Assembly (NCBI GenBank): GCA_943328505.2
Contig: CALQAH020000009.1
Coordinates: 1-60,625, forward strand
Reading direction: 5' to 3'
Source of the DNA: Rhizobium sp. Q54
GTDB taxonomy: Bacteria; Bacteroidota; Bacteroidia; Flavobacteriales; Flavobacteriaceae
DNA: 60,625 nt
In this document: one piece after another, positions 24,964-33,694 of the stretch
Numbering within the stretch: position 1 is the stretch's first letter
Layout of the letters: every line of letters starts with the position of its first letter
Notes under the pieces: model-generated
Database searches by the model: none
What the model was told of the DNA's origin: nothing
What the model saw: the letters and a program-made list of their open reading frames with translations, nothing else
Translations under genes and position numbers: made by a program

Positions 24964-25740
24964 TTACCCTTTCCTCTGCTTAAACTCGGTCCGCAAGGCC
25001 GAAAAATCCTGTCGGATTCCCTGTAGCACCTCCTGAACACTGAGTACCCCTAAATCATCCTGTTCAAATTCCTGGGTGGCAATGCTGCACGCATAACGCC
25101 ATAGCTCTACTATTTCAGAAGCTTTAACTTCGTAAGGCTCATAGAGGGTATTATCCGATTGGGCAACAAGTAAATTTTTTCCTTTTTTGCTAAGGCGTTT
25201 GTACGCTATTCCATTGGTTTTGGTAACCAGGATATAGGTTTTCCCGTCCACCACATCGTCAAGGCGTTCTATATATTCCCCCACTACAAACGAGCCTTCT
25301 TTATGAGGCGGCATCGAATCCCCCGTAACTGGAAAGGCTCTGTACTTTGCATTTCTTAAAAAAGGTAAAGAAATATGTTGCAGCGCTTCTATAAATTCTG
25401 GATCACTGTACCCAGCAAGATACCCTGCCTGTGCTTTAGCCGGAATAAGCTCAATCCTGTTCTCGCCTTCACTGTCAACAGTGATGGGAAGTAGTATTCG
25501 ATTGTCTTCCAATTGGATTAAATCTTCATAGGGAACACGCCTGATGTCAAAAGACAATAGTAAATCAATGCATACATGGTAGTAGCGCGAAATCTTTTGC
25601 AGACAGTCCAACGGTGGATCGGTAGTACCTTCATATTTGGCGTATCGTTCACGCGGAATCAACAGGGCATCCGCAATGTTTTGCTGTGTCATATTGCTTT
25701 TGACACGCAGGTACCTAAGGTTATCAGAAAATGTAGACAT
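24964..25740 (-). CDS. XRE-family, LexA-like S24 self-cleaving repressor
   Basis: The N-terminal XRE helix-turn-helix (about 5-62: MTQQNIADALLIPRERYAKY) is followed by an S24 peptidase domain. The cleavage bond is probably A105-G106 in AKAQAGYLAGY, the nucleophile S142 in VTGDSMPP, and the general base K181 in AYKRLSKKG. Spacings of 37 and 39 residues match the LexA/CI family. A C-terminal helix (about 225-258) may aid oligomerisation. Such proteins repress SOS-like or mobile-element genes until RecA filaments stimulate cleavage. It converges on the GIY-YIG-helicase gene with 44 bp between, and its GC content is visibly higher than that gene's. Its target operator is not proven. Confidence 0.88.
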   Translation of the reverse strand: MSTFSDNLRYLRVKSNMTQQNIADALLIPRERYAKYEGTTDPPLDCLQKISRYYHVCIDLLLSFDIRRVPYEDLIQLEDNRILLPITVDSEGENRIELIPAKAQAGYLAGYSDPEFIEALQHISLPFLRNAKYRAFPVTGDSMPPHKEGSFVVGEYIERLDDVVDGKTYILVTKTNGIAYKRLSKKGKNLLVAQSDNTLYEPYEVKASEIVELWRYACSIATQEFEQDDLGVLSVQEVLQGIRQDFSALRTEFKQRKG

Positions 25741-25830
25741 ATGTTAATGGGAATATAATTCACAACAAATATAGTAATCTTTGGTAATATGATTCTTAAT
25801 TTTGTAAAATAAATTTTCACTACAAAACTC

Positions 25831-25842
25831 CCCAAATTAGGG
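25831..25842. promoter_or_regulatory. Candidate operator palindrome between the LexA-like gene and the M3 peptidase gene
   Basis: CCCAAATTAGGG is a 12-bp palindrome with one mismatched pair, and an overlapping GGGTAAATTCCC follows at 25840-25851. It lies about 90 bp upstream of the repressor ATG and 105 bp upstream of the peptidase ATG. Repressor binding is a guess from position and symmetry. Confidence 0.3.
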
Positions 25843-25946
25843 TAAATTCCCAAAACAAATAGACACTGGTTTACAAAAAGTAATTTTTGAGACATATTAG
25901 TAGTTTTTTTAGTATTTTTAACGCTCTAAACAATTAGTACATTACT

Positions 25947-28067
25947 ATGCAATTACTCTCAAAAACAATCCTCGCAAGTACGACGCTTGCTTTGGTAGCA
26001 CTTCAAACCATGAATGCACAAGACAAATCCGTTAAAATGACAAATCCACTTTTACAAAGGAGCACGTTGCAATACCAAGCACCGACTTTTAATTTAATTA
26101 AAGATGAGCATTACAAACCAGCATTTGAATATGGTTTAAAAGTGCACGATACCGAAATTGATGCAATAGCAAACAATACATCAAAACCCACTTTTCAAAA
26201 TACCGTTTTGGCTTTAGAAATTAGTGGCGTTGATTTAGGAAGAGCTCAAGGGATTTTCTATAACCTAACAGGAGCGAATACTAATCCCACCTTACAAGCA
26301 ATCGAAGAAGAATATGCTCCAATATTTTCGGCACATACCGATAAAATATATTTGAATAGCAAAATTTACAACCGCATTAAAGCGTTAGACTTAGCTACTT
26401 TAAAAGGAGAAGATAAAAGGCTCACGGAATATTATTTGCAACAATTCGAATTGGCTGGTGCCAATTTATCCGATGCTGATAAAGTGAAAATGAAAGCTAT
26501 TAATAGCGAACTAGCGACTTTAAGTACGCTGTATAACAGCAAATTATTAAACGCTAGAAAAAATGGCGCTGTTTTATTTGCAAATGAAAAAGATTTAGAA
26601 GGTCTAAGTGCCGGAGATATTGCTGCCGCAAAAGACAAAGCGAAAGAAGCTGGAAAAGAAGGCTACTTGATAGGTTTGTTAAATACTACACAACAGCCTT
26701 TGTTGCCAAGTCTTAGCAATAGAGCAACTAGAGAACGATTATTCAAATCGTCATGGAATCGTGCGGAGAATAATGATGATGGCGATACACGTGAGACCTT
26801 AGAAAAAATGGCGAAATTGCGTTTGAAAAAAGCCAATTTGATGGGCAAGAAAAGTTTTGCGGAATGGAGACTACAAGATCAAATGGCACAAAAACCGGAA
26901 GCTGCTATGAACTTATTGGCACAAATTGCAACTCCAGCAGTAGCTGCAGCAAAATTAGAAGCGGCTGAAATTCAAAAATTAATTGATGCTCAAAAAGGTG
27001 GATTTAAATTGGAACCCTGGGATTGGAATTTCTATGCGGAGCAAGTGCGAAAAGCAAAATACGACTTGGATGAAAATGAAATCAAACCTTATTTTGAAGT
27101 AAATACAGTATTAGAAAAAGGCGTATTTTTTGCGGCGAAACAAATGTATGGCATCACTTTTAAACCGCGTACAGACTTGCCAGTATATAATGATGATGTA
27201 AAAGTATTCGAAGTATTTGATAATAACGGAAAATCATTAGCCATTTACTATTTGGATTTTTACACTCGTGACAATAAAAGTGGTGGAGCTTGGATGAACA
27301 ATTTTGTGAATCAATCGAATTATTTAAAGCAAAATCCTGTCATTGTAAACGTCTATAATTTTGCAAAACCAGTAGGGGACAACCCGTCATTAATTAGTTT
27401 TGATGATGTAACAACCATGTTCCATGAGTTTGGACATACCTTACACGGATTGTTTGCCAGTCAAGAGTATGTTACACTTTCGGGTACCAACGTACCTAGA
27501 GATTATGTAGAATTTCCCTCTCAAATCAATGAACATGCTGCTTTAGACCCAACCGTTCTTAAAAATTATGCAGTACATTATAAAACGAAAGAAGTGATTC
27601 CGCAAGCTTTAATTGAAAAAATTAAAAATGCAGAAACGTTTAACAAAGGCTACGATGTAACCGAATTGTTAGCGGCAGCAACGCTTGATATGGCTTGGCA
27701 TAGTGTAGAAAATGAAGCCGATTTTAAACCTACATTAGAATTCGAAAAAGCAGCCCTACAAAAATATGGTTTGTTAGTGAATGAAGTTCCAACACGATAC
27801 CATTCTCCTTATTTTGCCCATATTTGGGGTGGCGGTTATTCCTCAGGGTATTACGCATATACGTGGTCTAAAACATTAGATTATAATGTTTACGATTGGA
27901 TGCAAGCCAATGGTGGTATGACAAGAGAAAATTGTGATCGTTTTAGAAAATTAATTTTATCCGTTGGAAACAGCGTCGATTTAAACAAAGCCTTCACGGA
28001 TTTAATTGGTCACCAAATGAAAATTGGACCTTATTTGAAAAATGCGGGTTTGACAGGTAAAAAATAA
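25947..28067 (+). CDS. M3 family metallopeptidase (peptidyl-dipeptidase Dcp-like)
   Basis: A 706-residue exported zinc peptidase. Residues 1-24 are a signal peptide ending in MNAQ. The catalytic HEFGH motif is at 493-497 (TTMFHEFGHTLHG), and the third zinc ligand Glu lies in the following helix (YVEFPSQINEHA). The C-terminal YHSPYFAHIWGGGYSSGYYAY is the conserved substrate-binding region of Dcp/oligopeptidase A enzymes. It removes C-terminal dipeptides from peptides in the periplasm. A clear terminator follows at 28086, so it is a single-gene unit. Confidence 0.93.
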   Translation: MQLLSKTILASTTLALVALQTMNAQDKSVKMTNPLLQRSTLQYQAPTFNLIKDEHYKPAFEYGLKVHDTEIDAIANNTSKPTFQNTVLALEISGVDLGRAQGIFYNLTGANTNPTLQAIEEEYAPIFSAHTDKIYLNSKIYNRIKALDLATLKGEDKRLTEYYLQQFELAGANLSDADKVKMKAINSELATLSTLYNSKLLNARKNGAVLFANEKDLEGLSAGDIAAAKDKAKEAGKEGYLIGLLNTTQQPLLPSLSNRATRERLFKSSWNRAENNDDGDTRETLEKMAKLRLKKANLMGKKSFAEWRLQDQMAQKPEAAMNLLAQIATPAVAAAKLEAAEIQKLIDAQKGGFKLEPWDWNFYAEQVRKAKYDLDENEIKPYFEVNTVLEKGVFFAAKQMYGITFKPRTDLPVYNDDVKVFEVFDNNGKSLAIYYLDFYTRDNKSGGAWMNNFVNQSNYLKQNPVIVNVYNFAKPVGDNPSLISFDDVTTMFHEFGHTLHGLFASQEYVTLSGTNVPRDYVEFPSQINEHAALDPTVLKNYAVHYKTKEVIPQALIEKIKNAETFNKGYDVTELLAAATLDMAWHSVENEADFKPTLEFEKAALQKYGLLVNEVPTRYHSPYFAHIWGGGYSSGYYAYTWSKTLDYNVYDWMQANGGMTRENCDRFRKLILSVGNSVDLNKAFTDLIGHQMKIGPYLKNAGLTGKK

Positions 28068-28085
28068 ATACACTATAGATTTAAT

Positions 28086-28117
28086 AAAAGGCATTCATTT
28101 TTGAGTGCCTTTTTTTA
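28086..28117 (+). terminator. Intrinsic terminator after the M3 peptidase gene
   Basis: AAAGGCATTCA and TGAGTGCCTTT form a stem of about 10 pairs with one mismatch around a short T loop, followed by a run of T residues. It begins 19 bp beyond the stop codon at 28067. Confidence 0.8.
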
Positions 28118-28187
28118 TTTTACTTAATTCTATTCCTTATATTATTAATATAAAATAAAAGTATATTTACGTATAGAAAGCTAAAAT

Positions 28188-29510
28188 ATGGAAAAGACAA
28201 AATCATATCAGTTAAAGAAAAGTTTGGGCATTGGTTTTGGAATTGCTATTTTAATTGGCGGCACCATTGGCGTTGGAATACTCCGAACTCCAGGCGCTAT
28301 TGCAGGAATGTTGGATAATTATTGGCTCATTATTGCCTGTTGGATTATTGGCGGATTGTATGTTTTAATTGGAGCTGGTTCTTATGCTGAATTGGCTACG
28401 ATGCTTCCTAAAGCGGGTGGTTCCTACAATTATGTCAAACGTGCTTTTGGAGCGTATGCGGGATTCTTAACGGGTTGGTTCGATTATATCACGAATGCCA
28501 TTGCTCCAGCATTTTTCTGTATTGTAATTAGTGAGTACATCGTTATTTTATTTCCCAATTTAGAAAGCCAAATCACCGTTATAGCCATTGCATTTTTAAT
28601 TGCTTTTACGTTGCTTCATGCCAGTGGCGTAAAAAATGGAAGTATTGTTCAGCAGGTTACCAGTGTTATTAAAGTGCTATTTTTTGTAGCATTAATAGTA
28701 GCGTGTTTTATGTATTCAGGCATTAAAGTTACTCCTATTAAAAAAGATACAGTCGCTTTTGAAATGGGGATGCTAATTGGATTTTTCAAATCACTACAAA
28801 TGGTTTTAGGCACTTATGATGGATGGAATGCAGGCTGTTTCTTTGCTGAAGAAGATGAAAATCCAGGTAAAAACATCCCTAAATCATTGTATACGGGAGC
28901 CATCATTGTAATCGTGATTTATGTAGTCATCAATATGGCGTTCTTTTATGTAATGCCAATTGCTTCATTAGCCAATTCACCATTAGCCGCATCAGAAGTG
29001 GCTAAAGTAGTTTTTGGAGATAATGGTTCCATCATAGTAACTTGTATTGCCGTTTTTTCTATCATTAGTATTCTTAATGCCTATATGATGATTCCTGCTC
29101 GAATACTTTTTGGATTGAGTAGAGATGGTTTTTTTATTCAAAAAGGAACTGTTGTAAACAAGGGAGGAACTCCAATTGTAACCCTCTTAGTTTCCGCGTT
29201 ACTTATTTTAGTATTGATTTGTATTGGCTCGTTTGAAGTATTATTTTCATTGGCAACCTTCATGTCCGTCATTGTTTGGGGATTGGCATATTGTGCTTTG
29301 ATAAAACTTAGAATCAGTGAACCCAACTTACCCAGACCTTATAAATCATGGGGTTATCCTTGGACAACTATAGTGATGATTTTGTTTTCTATAGCACTCT
29401 TTATAGGATTTGCTTACAGCGATAGTACTAGCCTACTCGTTATTGGTGGTATTGCCTTGTTTTCCTATCCCGTTTTTTTACTGTTAAGCCAACGCAATAA
29501 TAAAGTGTAA
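28188..29510 (+). CDS. APC-family amino acid permease
   Basis: A 440-residue inner-membrane transporter with about 12 helices. Helix 1 carries the broken-helix substrate motif IGGTIGVGILRTPG, typical of the LAT/APC fold. AELATMLPKAGGSYNYVKRAFG follows in helix 2 and the first loop. The sequence YDGWNAGCFFAEED matches the conserved helix 6 region of the L-type amino-acid transporter branch. It probably imports or exchanges an amino acid; specificity is not readable. It stands alone between the M3 terminator and the end of the convergent catabolic operon. Confidence 0.9.
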   Translation: MEKTKSYQLKKSLGIGFGIAILIGGTIGVGILRTPGAIAGMLDNYWLIIACWIIGGLYVLIGAGSYAELATMLPKAGGSYNYVKRAFGAYAGFLTGWFDYITNAIAPAFFCIVISEYIVILFPNLESQITVIAIAFLIAFTLLHASGVKNGSIVQQVTSVIKVLFFVALIVACFMYSGIKVTPIKKDTVAFEMGMLIGFFKSLQMVLGTYDGWNAGCFFAEEDENPGKNIPKSLYTGAIIVIVIYVVINMAFFYVMPIASLANSPLAASEVAKVVFGDNGSIIVTCIAVFSIISILNAYMMIPARILFGLSRDGFFIQKGTVVNKGGTPIVTLLVSALLILVLICIGSFEVLFSLATFMSVIVWGLAYCALIKLRISEPNLPRPYKSWGYPWTTIVMILFSIALFIGFAYSDSTSLLVIGGIALFSYPVFLLLSQRNNKV

Positions 29511-29528
29511 TTTTATAAATTTTAAATC

Positions 29529-29562
29529 AAAAAAAAGGAGGTCGTTGTAAGTAACGACCTCC
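29529..29562 (-). terminator. Strong intrinsic terminator of the catabolic operon
   Basis: GGAGGTCGTT (29537-29546) and AACGACCTCC (29553-29562) form a perfect 10-bp stem with a 6-nt loop. Read on the minus strand it is followed by eight T residues (the A run 29529-29536), so it ends the operon whose last stop is at 29727. There is no T-tract on the plus strand. Confidence 0.85.
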
Positions 29563-29726
29563 GATTGTAGATTTTGATTTATTAGTATCAACTTACAAGA
29601 TTCCGAGTTGCTGACTATTGATTGACCATCACGATACATTCAAGTAATGAATCAAAATCATACTCAAATTTAGTGAATAGTTGTATACGATAGTTTAAAT
29701 AGGTGTTTTTTTAACGTTCCATTATA

Positions 29727-30476
29727 CTAGTATTTCCCACACAATAATGCACCACCTATAGCTGACTTGGCCTCAATGTTGAGTTTCTTCATCATTTCGT
29801 ACGTAGTGCAAACAGCAGCCGAAGTCACAGGAATTCCAATTTCTTTTTGGATTATATCAATCGCCTCCAAAGAAGGCATTTGCACACAGGCAGAAACGAC
29901 TAAAACATCCACACCCGTTAAATCCAAACGCTTGTAGATTTCCAATAAATTCATAGGATCTTGAGCTGCTACTTCTAAATTATCGGGAATTTCTAAAGCT
30001 ATCGAATCCACCACTTCAAAACCTTGATGTTCTATATAATCCACAACCATATCGGTTAATGGACGCATATAAGGGGTAATGATGGCCACTTTTTTGGCAC
30101 CTAAAACTTTCAATCCTTTGATTAAAGCGCCAGCAGAAGTAACAATGGGAGTAGGGAAGTCATTGGCAATCGTTTCCTGATGTAAATTGACTTCCGATAC
30201 GCAATGATACCCTCGTCCCATACTCATGATGGCTACCAAACAAGCATAACCCATCACATCTACATGGGCATCGGATAATTCTTGAGCACATTTTAAGCTC
30301 ATGGCATCCATAGCTTCGAGCTCTTCCTTGGTTACCTTTTTCATTCGCATTCTACTGGAATGGAACGTAAATCGCTCTGGTAAAATGCTTTCACGCGAAC
30401 GAAAAATGGCTGGTATTTCGGTTTCCATCGTTACGTTGGAAGAGGGAACTATTTGTCCGATTCTGTATTTTTTCAT
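29727..30476 (-). CDS. Maleate cis-trans isomerase (Asp/Glu racemase superfamily)
   Basis: A 249-residue member of the maleate isomerase/arylmalonate decarboxylase family. The paired catalytic cysteines are C79 in GYACLVAIMSMG and C197 in VSACVQMPSL, 118 residues apart, the spacing I recall for the Nocardia enzyme (C76/C194). PSSNVTMETE matches the substrate-carboxylate loop. The enzyme converts maleate to fumarate. As the last gene of an operon with a gentisate-dioxygenase-like protein and an FAH hydrolase, it fits a route in which maleylpyruvate is hydrolysed directly to maleate and pyruvate. Arylmalonate decarboxylase is unlikely because both cysteines are present. Confidence 0.9.
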   Translation of the reverse strand: MKKYRIGQIVPSSNVTMETEIPAIFRSRESILPERFTFHSSRMRMKKVTKEELEAMDAMSLKCAQELSDAHVDVMGYACLVAIMSMGRGYHCVSEVNLHQETIANDFPTPIVTSAGALIKGLKVLGAKKVAIITPYMRPLTDMVVDYIEHQGFEVVDSIALEIPDNLEVAAQDPMNLLEIYKRLDLTGVDVLVVSACVQMPSLEAIDIIQKEIGIPVTSAAVCTTYEMMKKLNIEAKSAIGGALLCGKY

Positions 30477-30553
30477 TTTATGCTGAATTTATTTCATTAT
30501 TTTTATTTATTAGCTAATAGATAAAGACTTTTTCTTTTCTATTCTTTTATTTT

Positions 30554-31465
30554 TTAAATCTCCTTTACTGTATTCGCAATAGTTCCAATGCCTTCGACAG
30601 TTGCTTCAATCACATCGCCATTATATAGCCATTCTTGAGGATTTCGTCCTGCTCCAACGCCTGATGGAGTTCCTGTGGCAATTATGTCACCTGGTTCTAG
30701 CGTGAAAACAATACTTAAATCTTCAATTAAATCGTTGATGTTGAATAATAAGTATTTAGTATTCGAATTTTGTTTTTCGACACCATTTACTTTCAACGAT
30801 AAATTCAAGTTGTGAGGATTCTCAATTTCGTCTTTCGTTACTAATATTGGTCCCATTGGAGCAAACGTATCTTGCCCTTTGGAAACAATCCATTGTCCTT
30901 CACGGCGACAATCACGAGCAGAGATATCATTGATCACCGTATAACCAAAAACATAATCCATAGCATCCGCTTTGGGAACGTATTTCCCTTTTTTGCCAAT
31001 AACTACAGCCAATTCCACTTCCCAATCCAATTGTTCGGTCAGTTGGGTGTTTTTAATAATTTCGGTATTCGTTGCAGTAACTGTCGTTGGAGGTTTGGAA
31101 AAGATAATTGGTTTTTGAGGTAACTTTCCTGTTGTGTCTAAGGTACGAGCACTTTCGGCAACGTGTTCGGTATAGTTTAAACCAATTCCAATAATGTTTT
31201 TACGTGGCTTTGGAATAGGAGCGAGGAAAGTTACTTCGTTCATCTCATAGGCGATTTCATCAAAATAGGAAGCTTCGGTTTCAGCAACCATATCGTTGAG
31301 TTCTTCAACCAATTCAAATCCCATATCGATTAATTCCAACATAGTGGATGGTAAAGGAAAATTGGATATTTCTCCAAAATCTTCCATATCAATAACTTGA
31401 TTGTTGTGAATGAATCCAAGACGTGGTTCAGAATTTTCAGAAGTGTTATAGGTAAGTAGTTTCAT
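30554..31465 (-). CDS. Fumarylacetoacetate hydrolase family, probable maleylpyruvate hydrolase
   Basis: A 303-residue FAH-fold hydrolase that cleaves C-C bonds of 2,4-dioxo acids using Mg2+. Metal ligands are visible as Glu-x-Glu in LDWEVELAVVIG and Asp in VINDISARDCR. The catalytic lid region is NIIGIGLNYTEHVAE. Near the C-terminus, PGDIIATGTPSGVG is the family signature. Between a bicupin gentisate-type dioxygenase and a maleate isomerase it should act on maleylpyruvate, giving maleate and pyruvate. Fumarylpyruvate hydrolase is the alternative, but no maleylpyruvate isomerase gene is seen in the operon. Confidence 0.88.
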   Translation of the reverse strand: MKLLTYNTSENSEPRLGFIHNNQVIDMEDFGEISNFPLPSTMLELIDMGFELVEELNDMVAETEASYFDEIAYEMNEVTFLAPIPKPRKNIIGIGLNYTEHVAESARTLDTTGKLPQKPIIFSKPPTTVTATNTEIIKNTQLTEQLDWEVELAVVIGKKGKYVPKADAMDYVFGYTVINDISARDCRREGQWIVSKGQDTFAPMGPILVTKDEIENPHNLNLSLKVNGVEKQNSNTKYLLFNINDLIEDLSIVFTLEPGDIIATGTPSGVGAGRNPQEWLYNGDVIEATVEGIGTIANTVKEI

Positions 31466-31535
31466 TTGTATAAATTTAAACCATTAAGGTATTAAGGTTT
31501 ATTAAGTTTTATTTTGAAATTGATTTTTGCACTTG

Positions 31536-32642
31536 TTATAGCAATTGAAATCCCTCATTTTCTTCTAATTCTTTACTTTGATACAATCCCAATTTTTCAA
31601 TCACAGGCAAATCATTAAACGAAAATAAACAAGCATCTTCAGTTTCTGATAAATTTACATGTTCGTGCCAAGCCCAAGAAGGTACACAGAAAATATCTCG
31701 TTCCTTCCAGTCAAATCGTTGACCGTTAATGATGGAATAGCCTTTCCCTTTAGCACATTGGTATACAAAAGAACCCGTATGCTTGTGTGCTTTTCCTTTG
31801 AAACCTGCGGGTAATAATTGCATGGATGCGCCCATGGTTTGCATGACATGTCCACCTGTTAATGGATTGGAATAGTGCATTAAGATTCCATCAAACGTAT
31901 TGATTTCATTTACTTTAGAAGTCTCAATTAAAGCAGGATAAACGGTTTTCCATGAATATTTAAACAAAGGAGAATACGGTTTATCCCAAACTTTATCCGT
32001 GGGAAGCAATCCAGCGCCACCATAAGTAATTGGAGAATAATTTACAGGATAAGCCAAGGGTTGTTTTCCGTCATAAACGGCATAATCATTGGCTTCCAAA
32101 GCGTTAATTAACGGAATGTCTAAACCATCTTGCCAAATACAGGTTTTTCCATTTTCTGCAACACCGTGTTCGTGCCAAGTTGAATTGGGTGTAATAACAA
32201 AATCGTTGACTTCAAAGGTTATTTTATTACCATCCACCACCGTATATCCACCTTCGCCTTCCATTATAAATCGAAGTGCAGATGCTTTGTGTCGGTGAGC
32301 CGAAGTGCTTTCGCCGGGACGTGTCACTTGAATTCCAGTATACAACCAACCCACTGCTGCCGAAACATCTTTGCGTTTGTCGTTGACTAAATAGACTACG
32401 CGTCTTCCAGCTTGTTCGGGCGTTACGAGTTCCGATGATTTTAAAACCAAACTGCGTAAATCTTCATATTTCCAAAGCATTGGAACAGAAGAGCTTTTGG
32501 GTTCCCAAGGTTCAATATCGTTGGCAACCGTCCACAATGCTCCAGCACCAAGGGTTTCTAGTTCTTTATAATACGCTTCGAGTTCAGGTGTGTCTTGTAC
32601 TCGTGCACGACCGATTACGTCGTCTGAATGTTTTGCTTCCAT
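31536..32642 (-). CDS. Gentisate 1,2-dioxygenase-like bicupin
   Basis: A 368-residue protein with two cupin domains. The N-terminal cupin (about 95-180) has the iron-ligand pattern HRH (H116, H118 in STSAHRHKAS) and HEH (H157, H159 in STWHEHGVA). The C-terminal cupin (about 270-345) carries KAHKHTGSFVYQ and SWAWHEHVN. Bicupin Fe(II) dioxygenases of this size open gentisate (2,5-dihydroxybenzoate), 1-hydroxy-2-naphthoate or salicylate rings. In this operon gentisate giving maleylpyruvate fits best. 5-hydroxyanthranilate is a possible substrate if the upstream acid is anthranilate. Confidence 0.88.
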   Translation of the reverse strand: MEAKHSDDVIGRARVQDTPELEAYYKELETLGAGALWTVANDIEPWEPKSSSVPMLWKYEDLRSLVLKSSELVTPEQAGRRVVYLVNDKRKDVSAAVGWLYTGIQVTRPGESTSAHRHKASALRFIMEGEGGYTVVDGNKITFEVNDFVITPNSTWHEHGVAENGKTCIWQDGLDIPLINALEANDYAVYDGKQPLAYPVNYSPITYGGAGLLPTDKVWDKPYSPLFKYSWKTVYPALIETSKVNEINTFDGILMHYSNPLTGGHVMQTMGASMQLLPAGFKGKAHKHTGSFVYQCAKGKGYSIINGQRFDWKERDIFCVPSWAWHEHVNLSETEDACLFSFNDLPVIEKLGLYQSKELEENEGFQLL

Positions 32643-32644
32643 TT

Positions 32645-33625
32645 TTATTTCTTATTAAAATCCTGGTGATTGTCTATAAAAGTAATATTTCTTGTTGGTG
32701 CCGTATTTACTCGTAAATCAAAAATATCAAAACGATTGTAATGCCCTAAAATATCGTGCATTTGTTTGGGTTGAATACATTTTTCCAAATCAATATCGGC
32801 GTAGATTATGCCTTCGTCATCAATTAAAGGTGTTCCCATCACAGCACCATTCGGTCCAATGAATCCTGAGAATGCGGAACTTTTTCGTGTCAAGATAGCA
32901 TCTACATTGGGAACATCAGTACGCAAGGCATCTTTAATTTCTTGTGAGATAGTGGAACATGAAACGATTGTGAACAATTTCCCTTCAAAAGAATGCGCAC
33001 AAGCCCTAATTTTTATAGCTTCTGCCATATCATAATCGGGTGGCGCAACAGGCAACGAAATATAATTAGCAATATGAATTAATTCGCCTTGCGTTAATAA
33101 GGTAAAACGTGCTAAAGTGTTGGTATTTTCACCACAAGCCAAGGTTCCGATTGGTCCGATTTCGGTATTGTATACTTTTAAAGAAGAACCATCACCGGAC
33201 GACCACGTTAACTTTTCAGCCCAAGTTGGAACTAATTTACGGTGTTTTCCAATAAGGACTCCTTTATTGTCAATGATGAGATTCGTGTTGTAAATTTCTC
33301 CAAAACTGGTACCGCGTTCGTTGATACCGATTACAATGTGAATGTTGTTGTCTTTTGCCGCTTGAAATAAAGGTTGCATGGCAGCATCTGTGATTGCCAC
33401 TGAATTTTTATACAATTGTTCATACCATTTGCTGCCTTGAACGGGTGTCATAATCCAATTCCAATACGGATAACCTGCCACAAAAACTTCCGGGAAAGCG
33501 ATAAGTTGCGCTCCGTTTTGACTGGCTTCTTTGATGAAGGATACGGCTTTGTCTATCGTTTTTTCTACATTGAGAAAAACGGGTGATGTTTGAACGGTTG
33601 CGGCTTTGAATTTAGGAAAGTTCAT
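32645..33625 (-). CDS. Nitrilase (carbon-nitrogen hydrolase family)
   Basis: A 326-residue nitrilase-superfamily enzyme with the full triad: E46 in FPEVFVAGYP, K130 in KHRKLVPTW and C164 in TLACGENTNT. The Cys-Gly-Glu-Asn context and length are those of true nitrilases (branch 1) rather than amidases. It would turn an organic nitrile into the acid plus ammonia. It overlaps the operon tightly (stop 3 bp before the dioxygenase ATG), so its product is probably an entry substrate for the aryl-CoA ligase at 34120, for example an aryl nitrile giving an aryl acid. The natural nitrile is not determined. Confidence 0.9.
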   Translation of the reverse strand: MNFPKFKAATVQTSPVFLNVEKTIDKAVSFIKEASQNGAQLIAFPEVFVAGYPYWNWIMTPVQGSKWYEQLYKNSVAITDAAMQPLFQAAKDNNIHIVIGINERGTSFGEIYNTNLIIDNKGVLIGKHRKLVPTWAEKLTWSSGDGSSLKVYNTEIGPIGTLACGENTNTLARFTLLTQGELIHIANYISLPVAPPDYDMAEAIKIRACAHSFEGKLFTIVSCSTISQEIKDALRTDVPNVDAILTRKSSAFSGFIGPNGAVMGTPLIDDEGIIYADIDLEKCIQPKQMHDILGHYNRFDIFDLRVNTAPTRNITFIDNHQDFNKK

Positions 33626-33694
33626 TACTTATAATTTTTTAGAACGCGGATGATACGAATTTAAATAATTTTCGCGGATTTTTTAATAGGTAAT
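33626..33694. repeat. Short intergenic repeats inside the catabolic operon
   Basis: Two CGCGGAT words flank an AT-rich spacer (about 33650 and 33673), of a kind found between genes in flavobacteria. A TAATTGG tandem follows, from about 33694 into the end of the thioesterase gene. No gene fits. Confidence 0.4.

Noticed and set aside
29537..29562. Hairpin first read as terminator of the APC permease gene
   Set aside because: The T-tract is on the minus strand only, so it ends the catabolic operon instead.
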